A stretch of DNA of 60,297 bases from Secundilactobacillus angelensis (GTDB lineage Bacteria > Bacillota > Bacilli > Lactobacillales > Lactobacillaceae): contig NZ_JAAXLJ010000015.1 in NCBI RefSeq assembly GCF_012641075.1, positions 1 through 60,297 on the forward strand, read 5' to 3'. The notes under the pieces were generated by a model, which was not told where the DNA came from, searched no databases, and worked only from the letters and a program-made list of their open reading frames with translations. Shown in pieces: positions 1 to 7,821 of the stretch. The translations under genes were made by a program, and so were the position numbers. Position 1 is the stretch's first letter. Each line of letters opens with the position of its first letter.

Positions 1-22
1 GGGCGGGAATGCCCGTTTTTTT
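1..22 (+). terminator. Rho-independent terminator of a gene left of the window
   Basis: A GGGC/GCCC stem is followed by seven T residues. The left part of the stem may be cut off by the window edge. It would end a plus-strand transcript arriving from outside. Positions 23-225 beyond it show no gene. Confidence 0.6.
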
Positions 23-225
23 ATTAAATAGTAGTGTAACAAAAAATCTGTTATCAGTAATAGATAAAATCTATTACCAACAACAGATATTGTAGAACCC
101 CTTTTTCTTCGGAAAATTTACCTTAGAGACCACTTCTAACGTTTTCATAATTTTTCTCATCACATTCTAACTAAATATGAACACTTTCTGAATAGTTCAA
201 TCTAGCCCTGCTAGGCAAAGTCGGC

Positions 226-231
226 TATAAT
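226..231 (+). promoter_or_regulatory. Candidate -10 box for the lipid kinase gene
   Basis: A perfect TATAAT sits 41 nt before the GTG start of the kinase gene. I see no convincing -35 hexamer 16-18 nt upstream, so this is a weak promoter call. Confidence 0.35.
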
Positions 232-272
232 AGGACAGTATGATTTTTGAAAGCTATTGGAGGATGAGTTAG

Positions 273-1241
273 GTGTCAGTCAGTTACTACATCATATTAA
301 ATGAGTATGCCGGCGGTGGCAGCGTCAAAAATCTTTGGCCTGAAATTAAAGCAGCTCTAGATGAACGACAAATTGATTATAAAATTGTTCGTTCCACTTA
401 TTCTGGTCACACTCAGCTCCTAGCGAATCAGTTCGCTAAGGCTCATGCCGACGATGCGGTGACTGACCAACACCAGAATGTTGTGTTAGCAATTGGCGGT
501 GATGGCACTTTGCATCAAGCTATTTCTGGCTTAATTGAGGCCAAATTAGAACACCCAATTCCCGTGGCATACTTACCGGTAGGATCCGGCAATGATTTTG
601 CCCGTGGCATCAAGATGGCGACCAACTGGCATAAAGCTCTCAACCAAATTTTAAACTGTACCGCTGAAAATTGGCTCACAGTGGGTTCTTTCTTTGACAC
701 CAATAAACAGACCAGCGGTGTCTTTACAAACAATTTAGGCATTGGTTTTGACGCTGCAGTGGTGACTTCAGCCAACGGGACACAAACTAAAAGCCTGCTT
801 AATCGATTCCATATTGGCGCATTGAGCTATTTGGCGGCCTTGGTAGGCGTCTTTTACAATCAGGAAGCTTTTCCACTGACTGTCCATATCGGACAACACA
901 GAGATATCTATTCGCGGGCTTACTTGGTGACTGTCACTAATCACCCTTACTTTGGTGGTGGCTTTAAAATCGTACCACCGGCTTCTGCCAAAGACCCCAA
1001 CCTTGATTTAGTTGTTATTGAGCGAGCTAATATTTTTAAGCTGCTCTTTATACTATTAATGATATCAATGGGGAAACACTTAAAGTTAAAATCTGTGCAT
1101 CATTACCATGAAAACAAAATTCATCTGATTGTTCCTTCCATTGAATATGGCCAAATAGATGGTGAAGAGATGGGCGGTCGATATTGGGACACCTACTTTG
1201 AAACAAAACAATATCCCTTTTGGATTGATCCAACTATCTAA
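273..1241 (+). CDS. Diacylglycerol kinase family lipid kinase
   Basis: 322 residues, close to the usual length of the DagK/YegS/DgkB lipid kinase family. These enzymes phosphorylate diacylglycerol or related lipids at the inner face of the membrane and recycle lipid left by lipoteichoic acid synthesis. The N-terminal domain carries GGDGTL at residues 75-80 and GSGNDFARG at 104-112, the nucleotide-binding motifs of the family. The GTG start is chosen because TTGGAGGAT lies about 7 nt upstream. It is the only plus-strand gene in the first 43 kb and converges on the next gene across a shared terminator. The exact lipid substrate cannot be read from the sequence. Confidence 0.9.
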   Translation: MSVSYYIILNEYAGGGSVKNLWPEIKAALDERQIDYKIVRSTYSGHTQLLANQFAKAHADDAVTDQHQNVVLAIGGDGTLHQAISGLIEAKLEHPIPVAYLPVGSGNDFARGIKMATNWHKALNQILNCTAENWLTVGSFFDTNKQTSGVFTNNLGIGFDAAVVTSANGTQTKSLLNRFHIGALSYLAALVGVFYNQEAFPLTVHIGQHRDIYSRAYLVTVTNHPYFGGGFKIVPPASAKDPNLDLVVIERANIFKLLFILLMISMGKHLKLKSVHHYHENKIHLIVPSIEYGQIDGEEMGGRYWDTYFETKQYPFWIDPTI

Positions 1242-1255
1242 TAGGTATCACACAA

Positions 1256-1295
1256 AAAAGCTGAGCTAACAGTAAGTTACTGTTAACTCAGCTTT
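1256..1295. terminator. Bidirectional terminator between convergent genes
   Basis: A long inverted repeat (AAAAGCTGAG.TAACAGTAA against its complement) with an A-run on one side and a T-run on the other. It can end both the plus-strand kinase transcript and the minus-strand transcript of the next gene. Confidence 0.85.
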
Positions 1296-1342
1296 TGCTC
1301 TTGTTTCTTTAGTGTCACATTTAGGGAGACTAAAAGGCAATC

Positions 1343-1552
1343 CTAGTCTTCAGATGCAGCCATAGCTTCCAAAATCATATTTAAATAATCACACTTGGCT
1401 GAAAGTTCTTGCATTTGCCGACCGTACTTTGGCTCAATCGTAATCGTCTCATGATGACACGGTTCAACCTGTCGAGCTTCAGTTACCTTCAATTCAGTCA
1501 ATTGTTCATTTGCTTTCCGATATTCGGTGAGGATCTCTGAACGATTACTCAT
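1343..1552 (-). CDS. Small protein of unknown function
   Basis: 69 residues that I do not recognise. The ATG start follows AAGAAGG at good spacing, and a promoter with a 17-nt spacer lies upstream, so it is probably a real gene. The protein is charged, has no signal peptide or membrane segment, and looks mostly helical. One Cys-His-His triplet sits in the middle. It forms a single-gene unit between two terminators. No function is proposed. Confidence 0.65.
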   Translation of the reverse strand: MSNRSEILTEYRKANEQLTELKVTEARQVEPCHHETITIEPKYGRQMQELSAKCDYLNMILEAMAASED

Positions 1553-1610
1553 CAGTTATACGCCTTCTTAATTGCAGAATAAATGTTTAAGTAATTTTTA
1601 AACAAGAATG

Positions 1611-1639
1611 ACTATAACACCAAAACCCAACTTTGTGAA
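1611..1639 (-). promoter_or_regulatory. Promoter of the 69-residue protein gene
   Basis: On the minus strand, TTCACA (-35) and TATAGT (-10) are separated by 17 nt, about 60 nt before the ATG. Confidence 0.6.
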
Positions 1640-1669
1640 CCAGATTTTGTAAGAAATTTTAAAATAACG

Positions 1670-1708
1670 GCAAAATAAAAAGACCCGAAAACAAAGACGT
1701 CCGGATCT
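1670..1708 (-). terminator. Terminator of the LysM-NlpC/P60 gene
   Basis: A seven-pair stem (AGATCCG with CGGGTCT, one wobble) is followed on the minus strand by TTTTTATTTT, just after the stop of the hydrolase gene. Confidence 0.75.
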
Positions 1709-1736
1709 AATAAAATACAATTTTATTGACTAGAAA

Positions 1737-2783
1737 CTACTTAACCGTCCCAGCGAAACTTGGCTTAAAGTAGGCGCTCATAGATTGAATCTGAACGTTT
1801 TCGCCAGGTTCTGGTGCAGCAACGTACTGGTTATTACCAATGTAAATTGCAACATGATAACTAGCTCCTTTAGGTCCCCAGAATAAGAGATCACCAGGAA
1901 CCGCTTGACTGACAGCATGCATCGAAACATGTGCTTCTTGAGCAACCGTGTTATGTGGCAAAGCTGTCCCAACTGTGTGCGCATATACGTAACTGGTGAA
2001 GCCTGAACAATCCATTCCTCTTAATGAAGACCCACCCCAAACGTATGGGATCTTTTGAGAGGCTAACTTAACAGCATAGCTCGTTACAGACGTTACAGGA
2101 GCGCCAGCAGCATCTGCTTTGACTGTCTTCTTAGCCTTAGGCGTCTTAACAGCCGACTGTTTAGTCGAGGTTGATGTAGTAGCCTTAGCAGCAGACGTTG
2201 TGGTAGCTGCTGTTCGTTTGGCCGTTGTTGTCTTTTTCACGGTGCTAGTAACCGGCGAGGTTGCTTTTACCTTAGAAGCTGTCCCTTTTACAGTTAACTT
2301 TTGGCCAGTAAAAATCGTGTCACCCTTTAAATGGTTTAACGATTGCAGCTGACTAACAGTAATCCCATATTTGGCACTAATCTTACTCAGCGTGTCCCCC
2401 GACTTAACTTTGTATGTAGAGGCTGTGGCTGTTGTCTTGGTTGAAGACGATTGACTTGAAACAGCAGTTTTCTTAGTTGTTACTTGTGTGTTTGAACTAG
2501 CCTTTACCTGCTTGGCTGAAGCATTAGCCTTCACAGTATGATTGGTTGCAGAAGAACCTAACACAATCTTTTGACCAGCAAAAATCGTATCCTTACTTAA
2601 GTGGTTCGCCTTTTCAATTGAACCAACTGATACCCCATACTTGTTAGCGAGCTTCCAAACAGTGTCCCCAGACTTAACAGTAATCGTTTTAGCACTAGCC
2701 TGCAACGAACCGGCAAACATAAAACCGGCCGCTCCAATAAAACTAGCGGTGATAACTTTGGTCGTTGTATGTTGTTTTCCCAA
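1737..2783 (-). CDS. Secreted LysM-NlpC/P60 peptidoglycan endopeptidase
   Basis: 348 residues. A signal peptide (about 1-31, ending near ASA-K) is followed by two LysM domains (about 32-75 and 122-166), which bind glycan strands. A Thr/Ser/Lys/Ala-rich linker leads to an NlpC/P60 domain (about 234-348). The catalytic Cys is C259 in MDCSGF and the His is H310 in YHVAIYIG. Proteins of this build cut D-Glu-diamino acid bonds in the stem peptide and act in daughter-cell separation. The start is TTG: GGAGGGG lies 9 nt before it, and the nearby GTG overlaps that site. It has its own promoter and terminator, so it is monocistronic. Which bond is cut is inferred from the family. Confidence 0.92.
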   Translation of the reverse strand: MGKQHTTTKVITASFIGAAGFMFAGSLQASAKTITVKSGDTVWKLANKYGVSVGSIEKANHLSKDTIFAGQKIVLGSSATNHTVKANASAKQVKASSNTQVTTKKTAVSSQSSSTKTTATASTYKVKSGDTLSKISAKYGITVSQLQSLNHLKGDTIFTGQKLTVKGTASKVKATSPVTSTVKKTTTAKRTAATTTSAAKATTSTSTKQSAVKTPKAKKTVKADAAGAPVTSVTSYAVKLASQKIPYVWGGSSLRGMDCSGFTSYVYAHTVGTALPHNTVAQEAHVSMHAVSQAVPGDLLFWGPKGASYHVAIYIGNNQYVAAPEPGENVQIQSMSAYFKPSFAGTVK

Positions 2784-2842
2784 ATCAGATCACCCCTCCT
2801 GATTAATCTTTAATGAATACGCTTTACAGAAATTACATGTTC

Positions 2843-2872
2843 ATAGTAACACACTTTCTAAATAATCAGCAA
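2843..2872 (-). promoter_or_regulatory. Promoter of the LysM-NlpC/P60 gene
   Basis: TTGCTG (-35) and TACTAT (-10) are 18 nt apart on the minus strand, about 60 nt before the TTG start. Confidence 0.6.
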
Positions 2873-2968
2873 AAAAGTTTAAGATTTTCTTGCGATAGCC
2901 AATTAACGAAATTCAATTGAGTTGGAGATATCCGCGTCACAGCACGTTGCAGAAGACTTTGTAGCATA

Positions 2969-3010
2969 CAAAAAAACTAGTTGCCATTCTCATCGATTAT
3001 GGCAACTAGT
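2969..3010 (-). terminator. Terminator of the DUF1002 gene
   Basis: A perfect 12-bp stem (ACTAGTTGCCAT and its complement) is followed by seven T residues on the minus strand. Confidence 0.9.
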
Positions 3011-3061
3011 TAATATTTTAATCATTATTCGATTACTTTTTGCTTAAAAGGCTTCGCATAA

Positions 3062-4087
3062 TTAGAACAAATTGTTAAAGAAAGCGACAATTGACTGCCA
3101 AATTCTGCTCAAAGCACCCATAATTCCGCTAGTATCAGCATTGCTGGCAAAATCCTTTAACTGCGCCATTTTGTTACCTACCGAATTACCAATGTTACTA
3201 GCAACTTGTTTAGCATTGTTGACGTAACTGGAAGTGCCAGAAACGGGCGCTTTTTGAACGTTGCTCAAAGCGATGACAATGTTATTAATAACGGTAGTTG
3301 AAGTTTGAGATTGAATCCCTTGTTTTGCTAAAGCGTCATTTAACATTTGTCGAATGTCATCTTTGGTTGCGTATTGATTATCTTGCTGTCGTTGCTTGGC
3401 CAACTGAGATGAAACGTTCCCAACAGCAGCCATCAATTTCCCTGGGTATTTTTTATCACTTTTATTCTGATTGATTGCCGGCTGAGTGGCATCCATAACA
3501 CCATTAGCGGCTTGCGTATTTTGCTGATTCAGGGTTAGTCCGTCCGCTGCTAAGGCTTTGTAAACCCCAGTTAGAGCTGACTCGCCGGAAACCGTCTTAT
3601 CAGCTGTTACCGTAATGATAACATCCTTCACTCCAGCCATGGTGGCAACCATAGCGTATTGCTGAGAAGTGACCTGAGTAATATTATTCTGCCCGTTGTA
3701 ATCAGCAATATTGACCTTAACACCCGTTCCTGGATCAGCGGGGGCTAGTGAGACTGAACTGATCATACTAGCATCACTGGTTCCTGCAGAATTAATATAC
3801 GTCCCATAATCAGTTCCAGTCACTGTCAAGCTTTGATAATTAGATTGCACGCCCAAAGCCTTTGAAACAGCATCCTTATCTTCAGAAGCTAAACCGGAAC
3901 CATAAACGACGTAAGGCTTCGACAAGGCTTTTGTCTGGACTGCTTGACCAGAGGAGGTATTAGTTGAATCCGAACTTGAGGTCACGTCACTGCCAGTATC
4001 TGCCAACGCGTGAACCGAGCCAGTTGCACCTAACATTAATAACAATGCAGCGCTAATTAAACTGATTCGAACTGCTTTTTTCATCAT
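3062..4087 (-). CDS. Secreted DUF1002 family protein
   Basis: 341 residues. An N-terminal signal peptide (about 1-29) precedes a Ser/Asp/Thr-rich stretch and then the DUF1002 region, recognisable by the opening that leads into YVVYGSGL and by the YNITQVTS-like segment. B. subtilis YpuA belongs to the same family, and its function is unknown. A Gln/Asn-rich helical region follows. The last residues (IWQSIVAFFNNLF) are amphipathic and could touch the membrane. The start has two adjacent ATG codons after GAGGATT. It stands alone between two terminators. The family is often linked with cell-envelope stress, but nothing here proves that. Confidence 0.75.
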   Translation of the reverse strand: MMKKAVRISLISAALLLMLGATGSVHALADTGSDVTSSSDSTNTSSGQAVQTKALSKPYVVYGSGLASEDKDAVSKALGVQSNYQSLTVTGTDYGTYINSAGTSDASMISSVSLAPADPGTGVKVNIADYNGQNNITQVTSQQYAMVATMAGVKDVIITVTADKTVSGESALTGVYKALAADGLTLNQQNTQAANGVMDATQPAINQNKSDKKYPGKLMAAVGNVSSQLAKQRQQDNQYATKDDIRQMLNDALAKQGIQSQTSTTVINNIVIALSNVQKAPVSGTSSYVNNAKQVASNIGNSVGNKMAQLKDFASNADTSGIMGALSRIWQSIVAFFNNLF

Positions 4088-4131
4088 GAAATCCTCATTT
4101 CATATAGGTTAATCCCAGTGTATCACGACAA

Positions 4132-4165
4132 TTAAAAGGGCTGAATACTTGTTCAGCCCTTTTAA
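4132..4165 (-). terminator. Terminator of the ykf-like operon
   Basis: A 14-bp perfect stem (TTAAAAGGGCTGAA and its complement) lies immediately after the stop of the last gene of the unit. The T-run is short because part of it lies inside the stem. Confidence 0.8.
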
Positions 4166-4170
4166 TAAAT

Positions 4171-4911
4171 TCATAAGGAGGTATAAACCAACCTGCCAAT
4201 TTTAGCCAGGACAGAAATGGCAGCTAACCTGTCAGCAGAGTTCCAAGTCAACACAGCTACGTCGATGTCATGTTGATGCTTTGAAAAACGAGCAACATCA
4301 TGGTCAATCAACGGGCCCTCACCAGTCTTATTGTAAATTTTCACATCGGTAGCAGTTTCATCCATCGCTAAAGGCAATTTACCACGAAACTGTTGATTTA
4401 AAAACCACTTTTGCGGTAATAAATACCGGTTCATCAACTCTCTAAATAGGCGTACCGCCTCAAAGGCTGACGTTAAATTTTCCTGACCGTGGTCACGTGC
4501 ATTAGTATCCATTAGGCGACGTTGAAGTGACGTTTCTTTATAACCATTTTGCTCCAACCACAAGTTAACTGAAGCCATCGTTAAATGATCAATCATCACG
4601 TTGGCTGCATAATTGTCGGAATCAGCAATCATCAGTCCAAGTAAATCACTCATCGACCATTCGCTCTGATTCAATAGCTTAAGCACACCTGCACCATCAA
4701 CTTGAGGTGTCTGAGAAATTTGAATCACTTGGTTCAAATCCTCATCACGATTCAGCTGGGTCGCTAGAATGGCCAATTTGATTAAGGATGCAGCTGGTAC
4801 CTGAGTATGCTCCTGATGACTGTAAATAAGCTTATTTGTATCATACATGCAAATTGCAATTTGCCCATTGTAAGATGCAATCAGCTCGTCAATGTCTGTT
4901 TTCAAGCTCAT
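4171..4911 (-). CDS. Cytoplasmic class A beta-lactamase-fold serine hydrolase
   Basis: 246 residues. It has the three hallmarks of the penicillin-binding/beta-lactamase fold: SLIK at 42-45 (nucleophile S42, K45), SDN at 98-100, and KTG near residue 192 in YNKTGEGP. There is no signal peptide, lipobox or membrane segment, so the protein should stay in the cytoplasm, unlike true beta-lactamases and PBPs. Its ATG overlaps the upstream endopeptidase gene by 4 nt, so the two are translationally coupled. By context I infer a peptidase or carboxypeptidase acting on muropeptides taken into the cell. Resistance to beta-lactams is unlikely. The substrate is unknown. Confidence 0.8.
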   Translation of the reverse strand: MSLKTDIDELIASYNGQIAICMYDTNKLIYSHQEHTQVPAASLIKLAILATQLNRDEDLNQVIQISQTPQVDGAGVLKLLNQSEWSMSDLLGLMIADSDNYAANVMIDHLTMASVNLWLEQNGYKETSLQRRLMDTNARDHGQENLTSAFEAVRLFRELMNRYLLPQKWFLNQQFRGKLPLAMDETATDVKIYNKTGEGPLIDHDVARFSKHQHDIDVAVLTWNSADRLAAISVLAKIGRLVYTSL

Positions 4912-5798
4912 TGCCAGTACCTTCTTGCAGCAACAAATTCAGGTGCGTAACGCATCTCGGTCAACTTGGCTATGTCCACTTGCTTACCTGGTGTTCGTGA
5001 TTGAATCATCTGGCCATCACCAATATACATCCCAACATGATGGACAAAACCTTTGCCATGTTCGTAGGCAAAGAATAGGAGATCGCCAGGCTGCATGTTT
5101 TCTGGTTCAACTGATTTGCCACCCTTTCTCTGGTCATCAGCGTCTCGTGGAATCTGGATTCCCATCACGCGATGCAAAGTGTACATTAACCCAGAACAAT
5201 CAAAACCATAAGGAGAAATTCCTGCCCATAAGTATCTTAAACCCAAGAATTGACGAGCTAGCGCAATCATTTGTCGGCCTAAAGTCGTCCCGGTCACGCT
5301 AACAACTGTACTGTCAGTTGCAATATATCCCTCGCCTAATGGTGTATCAACCTGCATTAACTGCCCTTCAACACCTAATTTAGATAGTTCCGTTCCCATC
5401 ACAAGTGTAAACAGTGGTTGGTGTTGCCGATCATACAAGGTTGTAAAGGGAACAACTACATGAACTATATCAGCCTTTTGATCGTACGTAACGGACTCAC
5501 TGGAGAGCAATTTGGTTGGCAGCCAACCACTATATCCCCGCTGATCGGCATCATCTGGTTGACTCACTAAATAGACCTTCGCCCAGTCATCCTGGATTGT
5601 TTCAATGATCACTTCATCATTAAAAACGGCTTGCGTTTCCAAACGCTTAGAGTCACACAAATCAATAGTTTCAGCGGTAGTCATGTTGGCTACCCATTGT
5701 TTTGTATCGCCGTCCAAAGCGAGTTGATCGCTTTCTCGTGGCGCTTTGGGACTAGTCCATAGTGTTGCAACCGGAACGCTAATTCGTCTTTTTTCCAT
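4908..5798 (-). CDS. YkfC-type gamma-D-glutamyl-diamino acid endopeptidase
   Basis: 296 residues, the length of YkfC. Two SH3b-like domains fill residues 1 to about 165, followed by an NlpC/P60 domain. The catalytic Cys is C201 in GFDCSGL and the His is H254 in HHVGMYIG. YkfC enzymes cut L-Ala-gamma-D-Glu from diamino acids and require a free N-terminal L-Ala, so they act on recycled peptides. No signal peptide is present, which fits a cytoplasmic role. The ATG overlaps a GTGGGGG ribosome site and lies 14 nt after the epimerase stop. Its dipeptide product is the substrate of the epimerase encoded just upstream. Confidence 0.88.
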   Translation of the reverse strand: MEKRRISVPVATLWTSPKAPRESDQLALDGDTKQWVANMTTAETIDLCDSKRLETQAVFNDEVIIETIQDDWAKVYLVSQPDDADQRGYSGWLPTKLLSSESVTYDQKADIVHVVVPFTTLYDRQHQPLFTLVMGTELSKLGVEGQLMQVDTPLGEGYIATDSTVVSVTGTTLGRQMIALARQFLGLRYLWAGISPYGFDCSGLMYTLHRVMGIQIPRDADDQRKGGKSVEPENMQPGDLLFFAYEHGKGFVHHVGMYIGDGQMIQSRTPGKQVDIAKLTEMRYAPEFVAARRYWQ

Positions 5799-5812
5799 TC
5801 ACTCACCCCCAC

Positions 5813-6898
5813 TTAATTTGCTTTAAAATCGACTCCTAGGCCAATCCCATCCGGAATCGTAATTACTGGTCCTGCATGGGTGATCCCACCAGTTGATGGC
5901 TGTGTCTTGAACATCATGGCAGCGTCTAGATCATAGTATTGGATATTGGCTTTTGCAGCAGCCATTTCGGCTGCTGCTGTAACGGATACTTGAGATTCAA
6001 TCATACTGCCTACCATGCATGGCACGCCAAAGGCTTCCGCAATTGAATTGATCTGTAAGGCATTATCAATTCCGCCTGCCTTCATTAGTTTGAGATTAAT
6101 AATATCACAACCGTCTAGTTTTAGTAGTCTTAACGCATCCTTCACTGAAAAAATGCTCTCATCTGCCATAATTGGTGTTTCGGTGTTGGCCGTTACATAA
6201 GCCATGCCCTCAAAATCATCTGCTGGAACGGGTTGCTCCACTAGTTCAATTTCGAGCCCTTCCTCGGCCATTTGATTAATCATTTTAGCCGCCTGCTTTT
6301 TATGCCAGCCTTGATTAGCATCCAATCGAATCTTGATATCTGTCCCAACAGCACTTCGGATGGCTCGAACTTGCTTCAGATCTTCAAATGGCGACTGACT
6401 CCCAACTTTAACCTTAAGGGTGTCAAATCCTTCACTCACCAGTTGTTTAGCGTGACTGACCATTTCTGTAGCCGTTCCCACACTAACGGTATAATCCGTT
6501 GAAACGGTTTGCTGATAGCCGCCCAGAAACTCAGATAGGGAAATACCATAGTGCTTGGCCAACAAATCATTTACAGCAATGTTGACCGCCGCCTTTGGAC
6601 TATGATTGCCAACTAGGGCCGTGTCAATGATCTTTTTAATTCGTTCAGGCTGATTTAAAGATTGTCCAATTAATTTCGGGGCAATGATTTGTTCCACAGC
6701 ATACTGAATACTTGCTGACGTGTCACCCGTGATTGGAGCGGTAGGTGCGGCTTCTCCAAGCCCAGTAACACCATCCGAATCAGTCAGCCGAACAATCAAA
6801 CTACTAGCAGTGGTCACCGTCCTTAGCGCCGTTTTAAATGGTGATTTTAACGGGACAGCAATCGGAAACGTTTCAATTTTTTTAATGGTTAATGGCAT
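5813..6898 (-). CDS. Dipeptide epimerase (L-Ala-D/L-Glu epimerase, YkfB type)
   Basis: 361 residues of the enolase superfamily, muconate-lactonizing-enzyme group. Visible active-site residues are the KVK pair K162/K164, the metal ligands D193 (RLDANQGW), E221 (VEQP) and D246 (ADES), and the opposite-face lysine K270 (NLKL). This set matches L-Ala-D/L-Glu epimerases, which turn L-Ala-D-Glu from peptidoglycan into L-Ala-L-Glu that ordinary peptidases can cut. It is co-directional with the YkfC-like gene 14 nt downstream and 60 nt after the Crp-type gene with no terminator between. Other dipeptide specificities are possible, but the neighbour argues for the muropeptide substrate. Confidence 0.87.
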   Translation of the reverse strand: MPLTIKKIETFPIAVPLKSPFKTALRTVTTASSLIVRLTDSDGVTGLGEAAPTAPITGDTSASIQYAVEQIIAPKLIGQSLNQPERIKKIIDTALVGNHSPKAAVNIAVNDLLAKHYGISLSEFLGGYQQTVSTDYTVSVGTATEMVSHAKQLVSEGFDTLKVKVGSQSPFEDLKQVRAIRSAVGTDIKIRLDANQGWHKKQAAKMINQMAEEGLEIELVEQPVPADDFEGMAYVTANTETPIMADESIFSVKDALRLLKLDGCDIINLKLMKAGGIDNALQINSIAEAFGVPCMVGSMIESQVSVTAAAEMAAAKANIQYYDLDAAMMFKTQPSTGGITHAGPVITIPDGIGLGVDFKAN

Positions 6899-6957
6899 TG
6901 TAAACCCCAGCTTTCAGTAATTAATCTTCTTATTGATACTCGATTCAAAGTTTGTAC

Positions 6958-7644
6958 TTATCCGGTTAGCCCACTGGGATCAAACCGGAATCTTTTTTTA
7001 TTATAGATTAACTTACCTGCAACCTCTAATTTCGTGACAACTTGCCCGGCGGTTTCACGAGTGGTCCCACTCAGTCGCGCTAATTCAATCAAAGTAATGG
7101 GGTAAGGAATTAACACATCACCATCGGGAGTCTTCTCACCCATATCGGAACCAAAAATACTGAGCGCTTGAATCACCCTATTAGTTGCACTTGAAGTGAC
7201 CAACTTCTGCAATCGATTTTCCATTCGGTCAAGCAAGTGACTCATCTGACTGATCACTTGTCGGGTAACCAGCGGGTTAAGCGAAACAATTGCCTCAAAA
7301 GTCGTCATTGGTACCGAAGCAATCGTAATATCCGTGAGCGCAGTTGCCGTATAGGGGTAATCCGCGTCGGTATATAACCCACGATAAGGGAAACCCTTGA
7401 TTGCTTTCACGTAGTTAATGAACGTGAAATTTCCTGTTTCATCGTGCCGTTCCAGACGGACAACCCCTTTTATGACGTAATAAAAACGTTGTCGCAGATC
7501 GCCATGGTCGAACAAGATCTGCCCTTTAGGATAAGTCTTTACACTTAAATCATGGGTTAATTTTGAAAACTCAGCCTCAGTAAAATCACAGAACTCAGGT
7601 AGTTGACGTAAATAATGTCGATATGTATCGTCCGATTGCAGCAT
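6958..7644 (-). CDS. Crp/Fnr-family transcription regulator
   Basis: 228 residues. A cyclic-nucleotide-binding-like beta domain (about 15-115) and a dimerisation helix (about 115-150) lead to a winged-helix DNA-binding domain with the recognition segment near 184-208 (LARLSGTTRETAGQVV). There is no cluster of four Cys, so no FeS sensor of the FNR type. Regulators of this class (ArcR) often sit beside arc operons. However, a strong terminator separates this gene from arcC, and no terminator separates it from the epimerase gene 60 nt downstream. It may therefore serve the muropeptide genes, the arc genes, or both. The ATG follows AAGGGAG. Confidence 0.82.
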   Translation of the reverse strand: MLQSDDTYRHYLRQLPEFCDFTEAEFSKLTHDLSVKTYPKGQILFDHGDLRQRFYYVIKGVVRLERHDETGNFTFINYVKAIKGFPYRGLYTDADYPYTATALTDITIASVPMTTFEAIVSLNPLVTRQVISQMSHLLDRMENRLQKLVTSSATNRVIQALSIFGSDMGEKTPDGDVLIPYPITLIELARLSGTTRETAGQVVTKLEVAGKLIYNKKRFRFDPSGLTG

Positions 7645-7673
7645 GAAACAAGCTCCCTTCTTATCTGGCTATT

Positions 7674-7702
7674 ATTATACGCCAATTGATTTCAAATTTA
7701 AG
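7674..7702 (-). promoter_or_regulatory. Promoter and possible operator of the Crp-type gene
   Basis: A perfect TATAAT (7674-7679) lies 30 nt before the start codon. Just upstream, filling the spacer, is TTTGAAATCAATT (7684-7696 on the minus strand). The same 13 nt occur ahead of murQ at 14842-14854. The -35 region is weak, which fits regulated activity. Confidence 0.5.
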
Positions 7703-7718
7703 TTTGATCTGTGTGCGA

Positions 7719-7769
7719 AACGAGAAAACACTACCCCGACTAGAAAAGTCAAAGTAGTGCTTTCTCATT
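7719..7769 (-). terminator. Terminator of the arc operon after arcC
   Basis: A 13-bp stem with one bulge (GAGAAAGCACTAC against GTAGTGTTTTCTC). It separates arcC from the Crp-type gene. Confidence 0.75.
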
Positions 7770-7821
7770 ACATTCTGGAATCAACCGAGCATTGTCACAG
7801 TCACACTAGACTTGACATCAT

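Noticed and set aside
134-147. cre-like TGAAAACGTTAGAA upstream of the lipid kinase gene
   Set aside because: Two mismatches at key end positions and no clear promoter next to it.
2100-2500. Repeated Thr/Ser/Ala/Lys codons suggesting a tandem DNA repeat
   Set aside because: This is the low-complexity linker between LysM and NlpC/P60 domains. The DNA copies are not regular units.
4171-4911. Beta-lactam resistance gene
   Set aside because: The fold matches, but there is no export signal and the gene is coupled to muropeptide enzymes.
4892-5302. 136-codon plus-strand frame opposite the YkfC-like gene
   Set aside because: It is antisense to a well-supported catalytic domain and has no ribosome site or family match.
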